Origin: Maribacter orientalis
GTDB lineage: Bacteria > Bacteroidota > Bacteroidia > Flavobacteriales > Flavobacteriaceae
Length of the DNA stretch: 64,000 nucleotides
Direction: 5' to 3'
Assembly: GCF_900109345.1 (NCBI RefSeq)
Contig: NZ_FNZN01000003.1
Span: forward strand, 310,001 to 374,000
A program made the position numbers and the translations under genes. Numbering within the stretch: position 1 is the first letter of the stretch; every line of letters begins with the position of its first letter. Positions 33,144-42,787 of the stretch are shown piece by piece. The notes below the pieces were generated by a model. It did no database searches, was not told the DNA's origin, and saw nothing but the letters and a program-made list of their open reading frames with translations.

Positions 33144-34160
33144 TTAGATCTTAGCCGATTTAACCGTTTTTATAATTCTACCAGCAATTTTATAAGGATC
33201 ACCATTAGAAGCAGGTCTTCTGTCTTCTAACCAACCTTTCCATCCTTTTTGAACGGTAATGATAGGGATTCTGATTGAAGCACCTCTATCAGAAATACCA
33301 TAACTGAAATCTGAAATTGAAGCAGTTTCATGAAGGCCGGTCAAACGTTGATCGTTAAACTCACCGTAAACCGCAATATGTTCTTTAACAACTGGTCTGA
33401 ATGCCTCACATATTTTTTCATAAATTTCTCTAGAACCACAAGTTCTTAATGTAGTATTAGAGAAGTTTGCATGCATACCAGAGCCGTTCCAGTCCAATTC
33501 CTTACCTAATGGTTTTGGATGATATTCTATATAATAACCATATTGTTCTGTTAAACGATCTAGTAAATAACGTGCAACCCACATTTCGTCACCAGCTAAT
33601 TTAGCGCCTTTAGCGAACAATTGAAATTCCCATTGTCCAGAAGCTACCTCTTGGTTAATTCCTTCAAAGTTAAGTCCTGCAGCGATACAAAGATCAGCAT
33701 GCTCTTCAACTAAGTCTCTTCCGTGGGTATGCAATCCTCCAACAGAACAGTAGTACATTCCTTGTGGAGCTGGATAACCACCAATAGGGAAACCTAAAGG
33801 TAATTGTGTTTTAGTATCCATGATAAAGTATTCTTGCTCGAAACCGAACCAGAAATCATTGTCTTCATCTTCTATAGTAGCTCTTCCGTTTGACGCATGC
33901 GGTGTTCCGTCTGCATTTAAAACTTCAGTCATTACTAAAAATCCGTCCTTTCTTGCAGGATCTGGAAAAATAGCAACAGGCTTAAGCAAACAGTCAGAAG
34001 AACCACCTTCAGCTTGTCGTGTTGAACTTCCATCAAAAGACCACATTTCGCAATCTTCTAGTTTACCACCAAAGTCATTAACCACTTTGGTCTTGCTTCT
34101 CATGTTTTGGGTTGGAAAATATCCATCTAACCAGATGTATTCTAATTTTGTTTTGCTCAT
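33144..34160 (-). CDS. Glutamine synthetase, type II (eukaryotic-like)
   Basis: A 338-residue GSII-type enzyme that makes glutamine from glutamate, ammonia and ATP. It begins MSKTKLEYIWLDGYFPTQNM and shows GSII motifs MWSFDGSSTRQAEGGSSDC, FGFEQEYFI, GINQEVASGQWEFQ, the NGSGMHANFSNT substrate region and DRGASIRIP. The length is typical of GSII and shorter than GSI (about 470). It is divergent from the GSIII gene, so both are likely controlled from the 180-bp intergenic DNA according to nitrogen status. Confidence 0.93.
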   Translation of the reverse strand: MSKTKLEYIWLDGYFPTQNMRSKTKVVNDFGGKLEDCEMWSFDGSSTRQAEGGSSDCLLKPVAIFPDPARKDGFLVMTEVLNADGTPHASNGRATIEDEDNDFWFGFEQEYFIMDTKTQLPLGFPIGGYPAPQGMYYCSVGGLHTHGRDLVEEHADLCIAAGLNFEGINQEVASGQWEFQLFAKGAKLAGDEMWVARYLLDRLTEQYGYYIEYHPKPLGKELDWNGSGMHANFSNTTLRTCGSREIYEKICEAFRPVVKEHIAVYGEFNDQRLTGLHETASISDFSYGISDRGASIRIPIITVQKGWKGWLEDRRPASNGDPYKIAGRIIKTVKSAKI

Positions 34161-34236
34161 AATATAATAGTTATATTTTTTTTTGAATAAAAGACAAACA
34201 AAAATATGTTTTTTATCATTTCATATGAATTTTTGA

Positions 34237-34278
34237 GGGGGTAAATCTTTAAAAATTAAATTAATTGTTTTCTACCCC
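34237..34278. promoter_or_regulatory. GGGGGTA / TACCCC inverted pair between the two glutamine synthetase genes
   Basis: GGGGGTA at 34237-34243 is mirrored by TACCCC at 34273-34278, around an AT-only core (AATTAAATTAATT). Similar G5T/AC5 arms stand upstream of the P-II gene at 51343-51371. A shared nitrogen-responsive binding site is possible. Confidence 0.35.
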
Positions 34279-34321
34279 TATTTTTTGTCGGGTATTTTAT
34301 CATATTTCTATTTATAGATCG

Positions 34322-34329
34322 TAATTTTG
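34322..34329 (+). promoter_or_regulatory. Likely -7 element of the GSIII gene
   Basis: TAATTTTG is a perfect TAnnTTTG. It predicts a transcript start near 34336, which favours the ATG at 34353 over the one at 34341. Confidence 0.45.
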
Positions 34330-34340
34330 ACAAATTAATA

Positions 34341-36539
34341 ATGTTTATATCTATGATATCATCAAGATTCGCGGCAATTGCCCAAAGTCAGACAAGAAAT
34401 AGTATCGCTATAGAGGAGAAAGGAAGGCGTTCGGAATTATTCGGAATTAATGTTTTCAATGAAAGTAAGATGTTACAATATCTTACCAAAGATGCACTTG
34501 AAAGCTTAAAAAGTGCAATGGTTTCTGGTTCTAAAATTGACCGTAAAATAGCAGACCAGGTTGCCGAAGCTATAAAAGGTTGGGCTATAACCATGGGGGC
34601 AACACACTACACCCATTGGTTTCAACCATTAACCGGTTCTACCGCTGAGAAACATGATGCCTTTTTTGACTTATTACCAAATGGTACGGCATTAGAAAAA
34701 TTTGGTGGAGGGCAGTTGGTTCAGCAAGAACCTGACGCCTCTAGTTTTCCTAGTGGCGGAATTCGAAATACATTTGAAGCCCGTGGTTATACGGCTTGGG
34801 ATCCCTCATCTCCTGCTTTTATATATGGTACCACACTATGTATACCTACTATTTTTGTTTCGTATACGGGTGAAGCTTTAGATAATAAAGCCCCGTTGTT
34901 GAGAGCATTAAGCGCTGTTGATGATGCTGCTACAGCTGTTGCAAAATACTTTGATAAGAATGTTTCTAAAGTTAATGCCACCTTAGGTTGGGAGCAAGAA
35001 TATTTCTTAATTGATAAGGCTCTCGCGCATTCTAGACCAGATATTATGATGACAGGTCGCACTTTGGTTGGTGAAACACCCGCAAAAGGTCAGCAGTTAG
35101 ATGATCATTATTTCGGAGTGATACCAAGTCGTGTATTGAGTTTTATGAGCGATTTGGAAAAAGAGTGTACCAAGTTGGGCATACCGGTAAAAACAAGACA
35201 TAACGAGGTTGCGCCTAATCAATTTGAATTAGCACCTGTTTTTGAAGAGGCCAATCTTGCGATTGACCATAATCTTCTTCTAATGGATGTTATGGACAAA
35301 ATTGCTGATAAACACCATTTTATGGTATTGTTTCATGAAAAACCATTTGCCGGAATAAACGGGTCGGGCAAACATAATAATTGGTCATTGGCTACCGATA
35401 CAGGAGTTAATCTGTTGAGTCCGGGTTCTACGCCGATGAAAAATTTGCAATTTCTTACCTTCTTTATAAATACGATTAAAGCTGTTGATACCTATGAAGA
35501 ACTTTTGCGTTCTTCAATAGCATCGGCAGGTAATGATTATCGTTTGGGTGCAAATGAAGCGCCACCGGCCATTTTTTCAATTTTTGTCGGTACGCAATTA
35601 AGTAGTGTACTAGATGAGCTTGAGGGAGTTTCGAAAGGAAAATTATCACCAGAAGAGAAAACCGAATTGAAGTTAAATGTGGTCGGTAAAATTCCTGAGA
35701 TTTTGATGGATAATACGGATCGTAATAGAACATCACCTTTTGCATTTACCGGCAATAAATTTGAAATGCGTGGCGTAGGGGCTAAAACCAACTGTGCTAA
35801 GCCTATGACCATTTTAAATACTATCGTTGCAAAACAACTGAAAGATTTTAAAAAAGAGGTCGATGCATTGATAGATAAGAAAAGCTTGAAGAAAGATGAA
35901 GCCATTTTTAATGTGCTTCGAGAATATATTAAAACATCTAAACGTATACGTTTTGATGGTGATGGGTATAGTGCAGAATGGGAGAGCGAGGCTAAGCGAC
36001 GAAAATTGAGTAATAATAGGAACACTCCTGAAGCGCTCAATGTATTGACCTCAAAAGAAAGTTTAGCACTTTTTCAATCTATGAAAGTGATGAGCGATAT
36101 TGAGGTTCGCGCACGACAAGAAGTCGATTTAGAGAATTATATTCTGCATACCCAGATAGAAGGTAGGGTTTATAATGAATTGGTCTATGGGTATATTATG
36201 CCTGCTGGTATAGCTTATCAAAATACATTGATTAAAAATGTATCAGGATTAAAGGAGATTTACGGTGCTGCTCATAAAAAATTCTCTGAGGGTCAATTGA
36301 CCATGATTGAAGAGATTGCCGAACATATCGTTAGCATAAAGAAAATGGTTGATGCTATGGCAGATGCACGTAAAAAGGCAAATGCTTTGAAGGACACTAA
36401 AAAGAAAGCGGAAGCGTATTGTACTAATGTGAAACCCTATTTTTCTGAAATAAGATTACATAGCGATAAACTTGAAAAATTAATGGATAATCAGTTATGG
36501 CCATTGACCAAATACCGAGAATTATTATTTATTAAGTAA
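34341..36539 (+). CDS. glnN: Glutamine synthetase, type III
   Basis: A 732-residue GSIII, the long glutamine synthetase of Bacteroidota and cyanobacteria. Motifs: KGWAITMGATHYTHWFQPL near the start, LGWEQEYFLIDKA, KTRHNEVAPNQFELAP, GINGSGKHNNWSL and NRTSPFAFTGNKFEMR. The start may be the ATG at 34341 or at 34353 (MISSRFAAIAQ), which fits the promoter better. It is divergent from the GSII gene, a pairing suited to nitrogen assimilation at different ammonium levels. Confidence 0.95.
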   Translation: MFISMISSRFAAIAQSQTRNSIAIEEKGRRSELFGINVFNESKMLQYLTKDALESLKSAMVSGSKIDRKIADQVAEAIKGWAITMGATHYTHWFQPLTGSTAEKHDAFFDLLPNGTALEKFGGGQLVQQEPDASSFPSGGIRNTFEARGYTAWDPSSPAFIYGTTLCIPTIFVSYTGEALDNKAPLLRALSAVDDAATAVAKYFDKNVSKVNATLGWEQEYFLIDKALAHSRPDIMMTGRTLVGETPAKGQQLDDHYFGVIPSRVLSFMSDLEKECTKLGIPVKTRHNEVAPNQFELAPVFEEANLAIDHNLLLMDVMDKIADKHHFMVLFHEKPFAGINGSGKHNNWSLATDTGVNLLSPGSTPMKNLQFLTFFINTIKAVDTYEELLRSSIASAGNDYRLGANEAPPAIFSIFVGTQLSSVLDELEGVSKGKLSPEEKTELKLNVVGKIPEILMDNTDRNRTSPFAFTGNKFEMRGVGAKTNCAKPMTILNTIVAKQLKDFKKEVDALIDKKSLKKDEAIFNVLREYIKTSKRIRFDGDGYSAEWESEAKRRKLSNNRNTPEALNVLTSKESLALFQSMKVMSDIEVRARQEVDLENYILHTQIEGRVYNELVYGYIMPAGIAYQNTLIKNVSGLKEIYGAAHKKFSEGQLTMIEEIAEHIVSIKKMVDAMADARKKANALKDTKKKAEAYCTNVKPYFSEIRLHSDKLEKLMDNQLWPLTKYRELLFIK

Positions 36540-36611
36540 GTACTTATTTCTAATTACAGAAAATAGAGGGAATATTAATCGGATGAGGGGTTACAGTTTT
36601 AATGATTCTCT

Positions 36612-36619
36612 TATTTTTG
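36612..36619 (+). promoter_or_regulatory. Likely -7 element of purM
   Basis: TATTTTTG is a perfect TAnnTTTG, 16 bp before the ATG at 36635. Confidence 0.45.
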
Positions 36620-36634
36620 CCACAAATTTAAGTT

Positions 36635-37813
36635 ATGTCTACATCGAGCAGTGAAAGATATCAGCAAAGAGGGGTTTCTGCCTCAAAGGAAGATGTTCAC
36701 AATGCAATTAAGAATATCGATAAAGGTCTTTTTCCAAAGGCTTTTTGTAAAATCGTTCCTGATTATCTAACAGGAGATGAAGATTATTGCTTAGTAATGC
36801 ATGCTGATGGTGCAGGTACAAAATCTTCTTTAGCCTATATGTATTGGAAAGAAACCGGAGATATTTCGGTTTGGAAAGGTATTGCCCAAGATGCATTGAT
36901 AATGAATATCGATGACCTTATTTGTGTAGGGGCCACCGATAATATTATGCTTTCCTCTACGATAGGGAGAAATAAGAATAAAATACCAGGTGAAGTGCTT
37001 TCGGCTATTATCAATGGTACTGAAGAATTAATAAGCGATTTAGGTGAGTTCGGTATCACCATTCATTCTACTGGGGGAGAAACAGCAGATGTGGGTGATT
37101 TGGTGAGAACTATAATTGTTGACTCTACGGTTACAGCAAGATTAAAAAGGTCTGATGTTATTGATAATGCCAATATAAAGGCTGGCGATGTTATTGTCGG
37201 TTTAGCTTCTTTCGGTCAGGCGAATTACGAGAAAGAGTATAATGGGGGAATGGGAAGTAATGGACTAACATCTGCTCGCCATGATGTGTTTTCGAATTAT
37301 TTAGCTGAAAAATTCCCTGAGAGTTTTGATGCGGAGGTTCCAAAAGATTTAGTGTATTCAGGTAAAATAAAGTTGACCGATAAGGTTCAGGATTCCCCTA
37401 TAAATGCAGGTAAATTGGTGCTTTCTCCAACAAGAACTTACGCGCCAATCGTTAAAAAGATACTATCAAAATATAGTTCCGAAGATATTCATGGCATGAT
37501 TCATTGTAGTGGTGGGGCACAAACCAAGATTCTACATTTTGTTGATGAGCTACATGTCGTAAAAGATAATTTATTCGAGGTGCCGCCACTTTTTAAATTG
37601 ATACAAGAGCAATCTGGTACTGATTGGAAAGAGATGTATAAAGTATTTAATTGTGGTCATCGATTAGAATTTTATCTATCTGAAGAAATTGCGGAAGATA
37701 TCATTGAGATAGCTAAAAGTTTTGGTGTAGATGCCCAAATTGTTGGAAGGGTAGAAGCCTCAGATTCTAAAAAGCTTACAATTTCAAGTAGCTACGGTAC
37801 CTTTGTGTATTAA
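36635..37813 (+). CDS. purM: Phosphoribosylformylglycinamidine cyclo-ligase (AIR synthase), Bacteroidota type
   Basis: A 392-residue PurM-like enzyme that closes FGAM to AIR in purine synthesis. It starts SSSERYQQRGVSASKEDVHN and shows LVMHADGAGTKSSLAYMYWK, NIDDLICVGATDN and the Gly-rich VIVGLASFGQANYEKEYNGG region. It is longer than the E. coli enzyme (345), as is usual in this phylum. No other pur gene is adjacent; purU is at 43532. Confidence 0.88.
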   Translation: MSTSSSERYQQRGVSASKEDVHNAIKNIDKGLFPKAFCKIVPDYLTGDEDYCLVMHADGAGTKSSLAYMYWKETGDISVWKGIAQDALIMNIDDLICVGATDNIMLSSTIGRNKNKIPGEVLSAIINGTEELISDLGEFGITIHSTGGETADVGDLVRTIIVDSTVTARLKRSDVIDNANIKAGDVIVGLASFGQANYEKEYNGGMGSNGLTSARHDVFSNYLAEKFPESFDAEVPKDLVYSGKIKLTDKVQDSPINAGKLVLSPTRTYAPIVKKILSKYSSEDIHGMIHCSGGAQTKILHFVDELHVVKDNLFEVPPLFKLIQEQSGTDWKEMYKVFNCGHRLEFYLSEEIAEDIIEIAKSFGVDAQIVGRVEASDSKKLTISSSYGTFVY

Positions 37814-37864
37814 TACATACGAATAGTGTAAATATATCGTTCTTGATTATATACCTATTTTGCT

Positions 37865-38308
37865 ATGGAAAGAAAAAAATTTTTACGAACTCTCGGTGCT
37901 GGTGCTGCTTTTGCAATAACATTTCCTTGTTTAGGCAGCTGCTCAAAAGACAGTGAAGTAGAAGGTGAGATTGTAACACCACCGACCAATATAGATTTTA
38001 CCATTGACCTTACTTCTTCTGAAGCAGCAAAATTGGCCAATAATGGCGGGTTTATTTTAAAGAATCTTGTTGTCGTCGTTAAAAATTTAGAAGGTGAGTT
38101 TGTTGCCGCCACTCAAATTTGTAGCCATGAGCAATATGATCAGGTTCGTTTTGTAAATCAAGATGGAGGAATCTTTTACTGTGATGTACATGGTTCTAGA
38201 TTTTCACAAACTGGCACCCCTTTAAATGAGATCCCGAATAGTACTTCAAAAGCTTTAAAAATATATAATACCTCTCTTGAAGGTTCAATATTAAGAGTTT
38301 TTGAATAA
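37865..38308 (+). CDS. Rieske [2Fe-2S] lipoprotein
   Basis: A 147-residue protein with an N-terminal signal (RKKFLRTLGAGAAFAITF) and lipobox Cys26 (LGSC). The Rieske ligands are Cys86-x-His88 (QICSHEQ) and Cys106-x2-His109 (YCDVHGS), with GSRFSQTG after them. It should be a periplasmic, membrane-anchored electron carrier. The next gene encodes ApbE, which attaches FMN to periplasmic redox proteins, so both may serve extracytoplasmic electron transfer. Confidence 0.88.
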   Translation: MERKKFLRTLGAGAAFAITFPCLGSCSKDSEVEGEIVTPPTNIDFTIDLTSSEAAKLANNGGFILKNLVVVVKNLEGEFVAATQICSHEQYDQVRFVNQDGGIFYCDVHGSRFSQTGTPLNEIPNSTSKALKIYNTSLEGSILRVFE

Positions 38309-38388
38309 ATTTTCTACCTCAATTACAATAACACCAACCTAACTTATTATTCTTTATACCAATGTTTATCTCTAAATAGAGAAAGTAA

Positions 38389-39375
38389 GTGAAAAAGATT
38401 TGTGCAATATTTTTCTGCCTTATGACCTACATCGTATTTGGTCAAGGGGAAAAGTACGTTACGGTAAAGAAAACATTTGAGGTCATGGGTGGTGGTTTTG
38501 ATATAACTGTCATATCTGTCGATGAAGAGTTGGGTTATATTTATATACAAGAAGCTTTGGCCGAGGTTCAAAGAATTGAAAAATTAATTTCTTCTTGGGA
38601 CGAAGCTTCTGAAACTAGTCTGATTAATAAAAATGCAGGAGTTAAACCAGTGCCTGTCAGTTGGGAACTTTTTAAACTTATAGAAAGATCCATACAAATT
38701 TCTGAAATTACAAACGGTGCTTTTGACATCACTTACACGGCTTTAGAAGACATTTGGAAGTTCGATGGTTCTATGAGTAGGTTACCTAATAAAGTTGAAG
38801 TTAAAGAAGCTGTTTCTAGAACTGGGTATAAAAACATACTATTGAATAGTAAAGATCAAACGGTTTATCTTAATAAAAGAGGTATGCGAATATCTTTTGG
38901 TGGTATAGGCAAAGGGTTTGCCGCAGATAAGGCAAAGGCTTTGCTAGTATCAAAAGATGTGAAAGCAGGTATTATAAATTTAGATGGAGATATTACCACT
39001 TGGGGTACTAAGGCCACTGGTGAAAAATGGCTAATCGGTATTGTAAACCCTGAACGAAAAGGAGGTCTGTTTTCTTGGCTTCCAATTTTAGAGTCATCGG
39101 TAGCAACTTCTGGAGGCGATGCAGATTTTATGTTGGTAAACGATAAAAAGTTTACGCATGTATTAAATCCTAAAACGGGTTTTCCATCCACAGGTATTAA
39201 TAGTGTATCGGTTTTTGCTAAAAGTGCAGAGCTTTCAGATGCATTGGCTACATCAATCTTTGTTATGGGTTTAGATGCCGGTCTGGCATTGATAAATCAA
39301 TTAGGAGATACTGAAGTAATTATCGTAGATAATACGAATAAAATGTATAAAAGTAACGGCATCATTCTTAATTAA
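38389..39375 (+). CDS. apbE: FAD:protein FMN transferase
   Basis: A 328-residue ApbE/Ftp with GTG start and signal peptide (ending IVFGQ). Family motifs: FEVMGGGFDITVI, SSWDEASETSLINK, ISFGGIGKGFAADKAK, GIINLDGDITTWG, ATSGGDADFM and THVLNPKTGFP. It transfers FMN from FAD to Thr in target redox proteins, such as Na+-NQR subunits, outside the cytoplasm. Its target is not in the window, unless it serves the Rieske pathway. Confidence 0.93.
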   Translation: MKKICAIFFCLMTYIVFGQGEKYVTVKKTFEVMGGGFDITVISVDEELGYIYIQEALAEVQRIEKLISSWDEASETSLINKNAGVKPVPVSWELFKLIERSIQISEITNGAFDITYTALEDIWKFDGSMSRLPNKVEVKEAVSRTGYKNILLNSKDQTVYLNKRGMRISFGGIGKGFAADKAKALLVSKDVKAGIINLDGDITTWGTKATGEKWLIGIVNPERKGGLFSWLPILESSVATSGGDADFMLVNDKKFTHVLNPKTGFPSTGINSVSVFAKSAELSDALATSIFVMGLDAGLALINQLGDTEVIIVDNTNKMYKSNGIILN

Positions 39376-39457
39376 AAAGATGCCTTGAATTCTTATGGTT
39401 TTCAGTAATTTTCAACGTTCCCCACATAATCTTTTCAGGGCTTCTGTAAATTTATCG

Positions 39458-39465
39458 TAAATTTG
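39458..39465 (+). promoter_or_regulatory. Likely -7 element of the prfA operon
   Basis: TAAATTTG is a perfect TAnnTTTG, 22 bp before the ATG of prfA. Confidence 0.5.
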
Positions 39466-39486
39466 CAGTACAAGTGAAGTAAGCAT

Positions 39487-40563
39487 ATGATAGACAAGTT
39501 AAACATCGTAAAACAGCGTTTTGATGAGGTTTCAGACCTTATAATTCAGCCAGATATAATTACTGATCAGGAACGTTATGTTAAACTCACAAAGGAGTAT
39601 AAGGACCTGAAAAATTTAATGGATAAGCGTGCTGAATATTTAGAGCTTACCAATAATATAGCCGAAGCCGAGGAAATAATTGCTGACGGTAGTGATGCGG
39701 AGATGTTAGAGATGGCAAAAATGCAAATGGAAGAAGCCAAAGGTGGCCTGCCTAAATTAGAGGAGGATATTAAACTCATGCTGATTCCAAAGGATCCTGA
39801 AGATGCTAAAGATGTAGTAGTTGAGATACGTGCCGGAACCGGTGGTGACGAAGCTAGTATTTTTGCTGGTGATCTCTTCAGAATGTACACAAAATATTGT
39901 GAATCTAAAGGATGGAAAACTAATGTTATTGACCTTAGCGAAGGTACAAGTGGAGGGTATAAAGAAATACAGTTTGAAGTTTCAGGAACCGATGTTTATG
40001 GAACCCTGAAGTTTGAAGCAGGTGTTCATCGTGTGCAACGTGTTCCTCAAACCGAGACACAGGGCAGAGTGCACACTAGTGCAGCAACGGTAATGGTTTT
40101 ACCAGAAGCTGAAGATTTTGATGTTCAAATAGACCCTAAAGATGTACGAATAGACTTTTTCTGCTCTTCTGGTCCTGGTGGTCAGTCGGTGAATACAACC
40201 TATTCTGCAGTTCGTCTAACGCATATACCTACCGGCTTGGTGGCGCAATGTCAAGATCAGAAATCGCAACATAAGAATAAGGATAAGGCATTTAGAGTTT
40301 TACGATCTCGATTGTATGACATGGAGTTGGCTAAGAAGCAGGAGGCAGATGCAGCAAAACGAAATTCTCAAGTTAGTAGTGGTGACCGTTCTGCGAAAAT
40401 TAGAACATATAATTACCCTCAAGGTCGAGTTACCGATCATCGTATTGGTCTTACATTGTACGATTTATCGAATATAATAGATGGTGATGTACAAAGAATA
40501 ATTGATGAATTAAGTTTTGTTGAAAATACTGAGAAATTGAGGGAAGCCTCTGAGATTTTTTAA
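39487..40563 (+). CDS. prfA: Peptide chain release factor 1
   Basis: A 358-residue class I release factor reading UAA and UAG. The peptidyl-tRNA hydrolysis motif is GGQ in [14 protein letters not shown]. The codon-reading tripeptide position is PQT in [14 protein letters not shown], where E. coli has PAT. N-terminal coiled-coil domain 1 and the C-terminal GRVTDHRIG block are complete. pyrF follows after three bases. Confidence 0.96.
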   Translation: MIDKLNIVKQRFDEVSDLIIQPDIITDQERYVKLTKEYKDLKNLMDKRAEYLELTNNIAEAEEIIADGSDAEMLEMAKMQMEEAKGGLPKLEEDIKLMLIPKDPEDAKDVVVEIRAGTGGDEASIFAGDLFRMYTKYCESKGWKTNVIDLSEGTSGGYKEIQFEVSGTDVYGTLKFEAGVHRVQRVPQTETQGRVHTSAATVMVLPEAEDFDVQIDPKDVRIDFFCSSGPGGQSVNTTYSAVRLTHIPTGLVAQCQDQKSQHKNKDKAFRVLRSRLYDMELAKKQEADAAKRNSQVSSGDRSAKIRTYNYPQGRVTDHRIGLTLYDLSNIIDGDVQRIIDELSFVENTEKLREASEIF

Positions 40564-40566
40564 AAT

Positions 40567-41388
40567 ATGACCACTCAAGAGTTAGTAGACCAAATACATA
40601 AAAAGAAATCCTTTTTATGTATCGGTTTAGATACCGATTTAGAAAAAATTCCACAGTTTTTATTAGAAGAGGAGGATCCAATATATTCTTTTAACAAAGC
40701 TATTATTGATGCGACCCATGATTTGTGTGTGGCCTATAAGCCTAATATTGCATTTTATGAGGCTTATGGAGTACAGGGTTGGTCGTCGCTCAGAAAGACG
40801 ATAGAATATTTAAATACTAACTATCCTAATATTTTTACGATTGCTGACGCTAAAAGAGGAGACATTGGTAATACGTCTACAAGATATGCTAAAGCATTTT
40901 TTGAAGATCTTAATTTTGATTCTATCACTATTGCTCCTTACATGGGAAGAGATTCCGTTGAGCCATTTTTACAATTTAAGGATAAACATACCATCTTATT
41001 AGCTTTGACTTCAAACGAAGGGGCTTTTGATTTTCAAACCAAAAAAATTGATGGTCATGAGCTTTATAAAGAAGTATTGTCAGTTTCTACAACTTACAAG
41101 GGTTCGGAGAATTTAATGTATGTGGTTGGCGCAACAAAGGCTGAATATCTTAAAGAAATACGTGAAATTGTACCTAATAGTTTTTTACTTGTACCAGGTG
41201 TAGGCGCGCAAGGCGGAAGTTTAAAAGATGTATGCAACTATGGCATGACCAAAGATATTGGTCTATTAATAAATTCTTCACGCGGTATAATCTATGCATC
41301 TAATCAGCATGATTATGCGGAAGCTGCTAAACTTAAGGCCAGGGAATTGCAAATTGCAATGGAAAAAGAAATGTCTAGATTAAACTAG
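40567..41388 (+). CDS. pyrF: Orotidine 5'-phosphate decarboxylase
   Basis: A 273-residue OMP decarboxylase (the longer type 2 subfamily). It makes UMP. The catalytic loop TIADAKRGDIGNTS is intact, as are FLCIGLDTD and LVPGVGAQGGSL. It is the second gene of the prfA unit and overlaps the small convergent gene by 9 bp. Confidence 0.95.
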   Translation: MTTQELVDQIHKKKSFLCIGLDTDLEKIPQFLLEEEDPIYSFNKAIIDATHDLCVAYKPNIAFYEAYGVQGWSSLRKTIEYLNTNYPNIFTIADAKRGDIGNTSTRYAKAFFEDLNFDSITIAPYMGRDSVEPFLQFKDKHTILLALTSNEGAFDFQTKKIDGHELYKEVLSVSTTYKGSENLMYVVGATKAEYLKEIREIVPNSFLLVPGVGAQGGSLKDVCNYGMTKDIGLLINSSRGIIYASNQHDYAEAAKLKARELQIAMEKEMSRLN

Positions 41389-41571
41389 ATTCTCTAAAAT
41401 TCTCTTAATCTTGTGTGCCTTTTGTTCGAAAAACTCCCCTAATTGGTTATTGGATTGCATGTTCGAAGCTTTATCAATAAAATTTTGATATTGATATTCT
41501 AATAAAGTGATTATGTCAGAATTAGCTGCTATCGGTTTAACCGATCCTACTTTACAATATTGCTTTTCCAT
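41380..41571 (-). CDS. Small protein of unknown function
   Basis: A 63-residue soluble, helical protein (MEKQYCKVGSVKPI..., then LLEYQYQNFIDKASNMQ and FFEQKAHKIKRILEN). It overlaps the end of pyrF tail to tail by 9 bp. There is no recognised family; composition and a normal ATG start make it a reasonable gene. Confidence 0.5.
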   Translation of the reverse strand: MEKQYCKVGSVKPIAANSDIITLLEYQYQNFIDKASNMQSNNQLGEFFEQKAHKIKRILENLV

Positions 41572-41794
41572 ACTACTAAAATTAAGTTCTTACAAATATA
41601 CGTGCAGTTTCAATTTTTGGATGTCAGCATGTTGGGCAATACAACTAATTATTAGGTAATTTGTCTTTTTTTTAACACTTATGCAATCAAAACTTTAAAA
41701 TCACGGTCATTTTTGGCAATATTCAATTTTGCTAATTAGAATGTGGAAAAGAATCAATACATTGTAAATTAACTTATTGTAAAGGGATTCAGAT

Positions 41795-42589
41795 TTGCTT
41801 CATTATATTACTTATAAACATAAGGTTTCTACGGTCTGGGTCACTTTTGTGCATGGTGCAGGTGGCAGTTCTTCTATATGGTTCAAACAGATTCGTGAGT
41901 TTAAAAAGCATTTTAATGTGCTGCTCTTAGATTTAAGGGGTCATGGAAATTCTAAGCCAAACTTTAAAAATGTATTTGACGAGAAATATACATTTGATGT
42001 CATTACTAATGATATAGTTGAGGTCATTAATTTTGAAAATATTGAAAAATCGCACTTTATAGGAATATCTCTTGGTACTATCTTGATACGTAATTTAGCT
42101 GAAATGCATCCAGAGCTCGTAGAAAGTATGGTTATGGGTGGTGCGATAATGAAATTGAACCTGCGTTCTCAAATACTCATGAAACTTGGTATAATTTTTA
42201 AAACTATCATTCCTTATCTATGGTTGTATAAGTTTTTTGCATTTATAATAATGCCTAATAAAAATCATAAGGAATCGCGTTCTCTTTTTGTAAGAGAGGC
42301 TAAAAAGTTATACCAAAAAGAATTTATACGTTGGTTCAAGCTTACTTCAGAGATAAACCCTTTGCTACGGTTCTTTAGAGCTGCCGATATTAAAATACCT
42401 ACACTGTATGTAATGGGTGAAGAAGATTATCTGTTTCTTCCGAGTATTCGAAAGATTGTTGAGCTTCATCAAAATTCGAAGCTTTTAGTAGTTGAAGACT
42501 GCGGTCATGTAGTTAATGTAGAACAGCCGAAGTTTTTTAATGATGAAGTAATAAAATATTTATCCTTCCCAGTTAAAATTGGTATTTAA
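41795..42589 (+). CDS. Alpha/beta hydrolase
   Basis: A 264-residue hydrolase starting at TTG (LHYITYKHKVSTVWVTFVHG); no ATG is available upstream. Oxyanion motif HGAGGSSSIW, nucleophile Ser in GISLGT, Asp in MGEEDYLF and His in DCGHVVNVEQP are in order. The fold is that of small-ester or C-C hydrolases; the substrate is unknown. It ends before a strong terminator. Confidence 0.85.
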   Translation: MLHYITYKHKVSTVWVTFVHGAGGSSSIWFKQIREFKKHFNVLLLDLRGHGNSKPNFKNVFDEKYTFDVITNDIVEVINFENIEKSHFIGISLGTILIRNLAEMHPELVESMVMGGAIMKLNLRSQILMKLGIIFKTIIPYLWLYKFFAFIIMPNKNHKESRSLFVREAKKLYQKEFIRWFKLTSEINPLLRFFRAADIKIPTLYVMGEEDYLFLPSIRKIVELHQNSKLLVVEDCGHVVNVEQPKFFNDEVIKYLSFPVKIGI

Positions 42590-42645
42590 ATTATTTTAAA
42601 AACATTATGGTTTTTTGCGATTTCTTGTATTCAGGTAAAAACAAA

Positions 42646-42671
42646 AAAACCGGTGCTCCCACCGGTTTTTA
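42646..42671. terminator. Bidirectional terminator
   Basis: AAAACCGGTG and CACCGGTTTTT form a long stem with a three- to five-base loop, between the hydrolase gene and the DUF4197 gene. It is followed by two copies of TAACTAACTCAAAAAA. Confidence 0.75.
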
Positions 42672-42787
42672 ACTAACTAACTCAAAAAATAACTAACTCA
42701 AAAAATTGAAAATGAATACGTTGGCATATTGTTCTCTATCATTTTTAACGCAATATTCTTTAAGTTATTGTCGTAAATGTTAAAAAA

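Noticed and set aside
42712-42783. A 23-codon ATG frame after the repeat TAACTAACTCAAAAAA
   Set aside because: Short, Cys/Ser-rich composition without any support; it lies behind a terminator and not behind a recognisable promoter.
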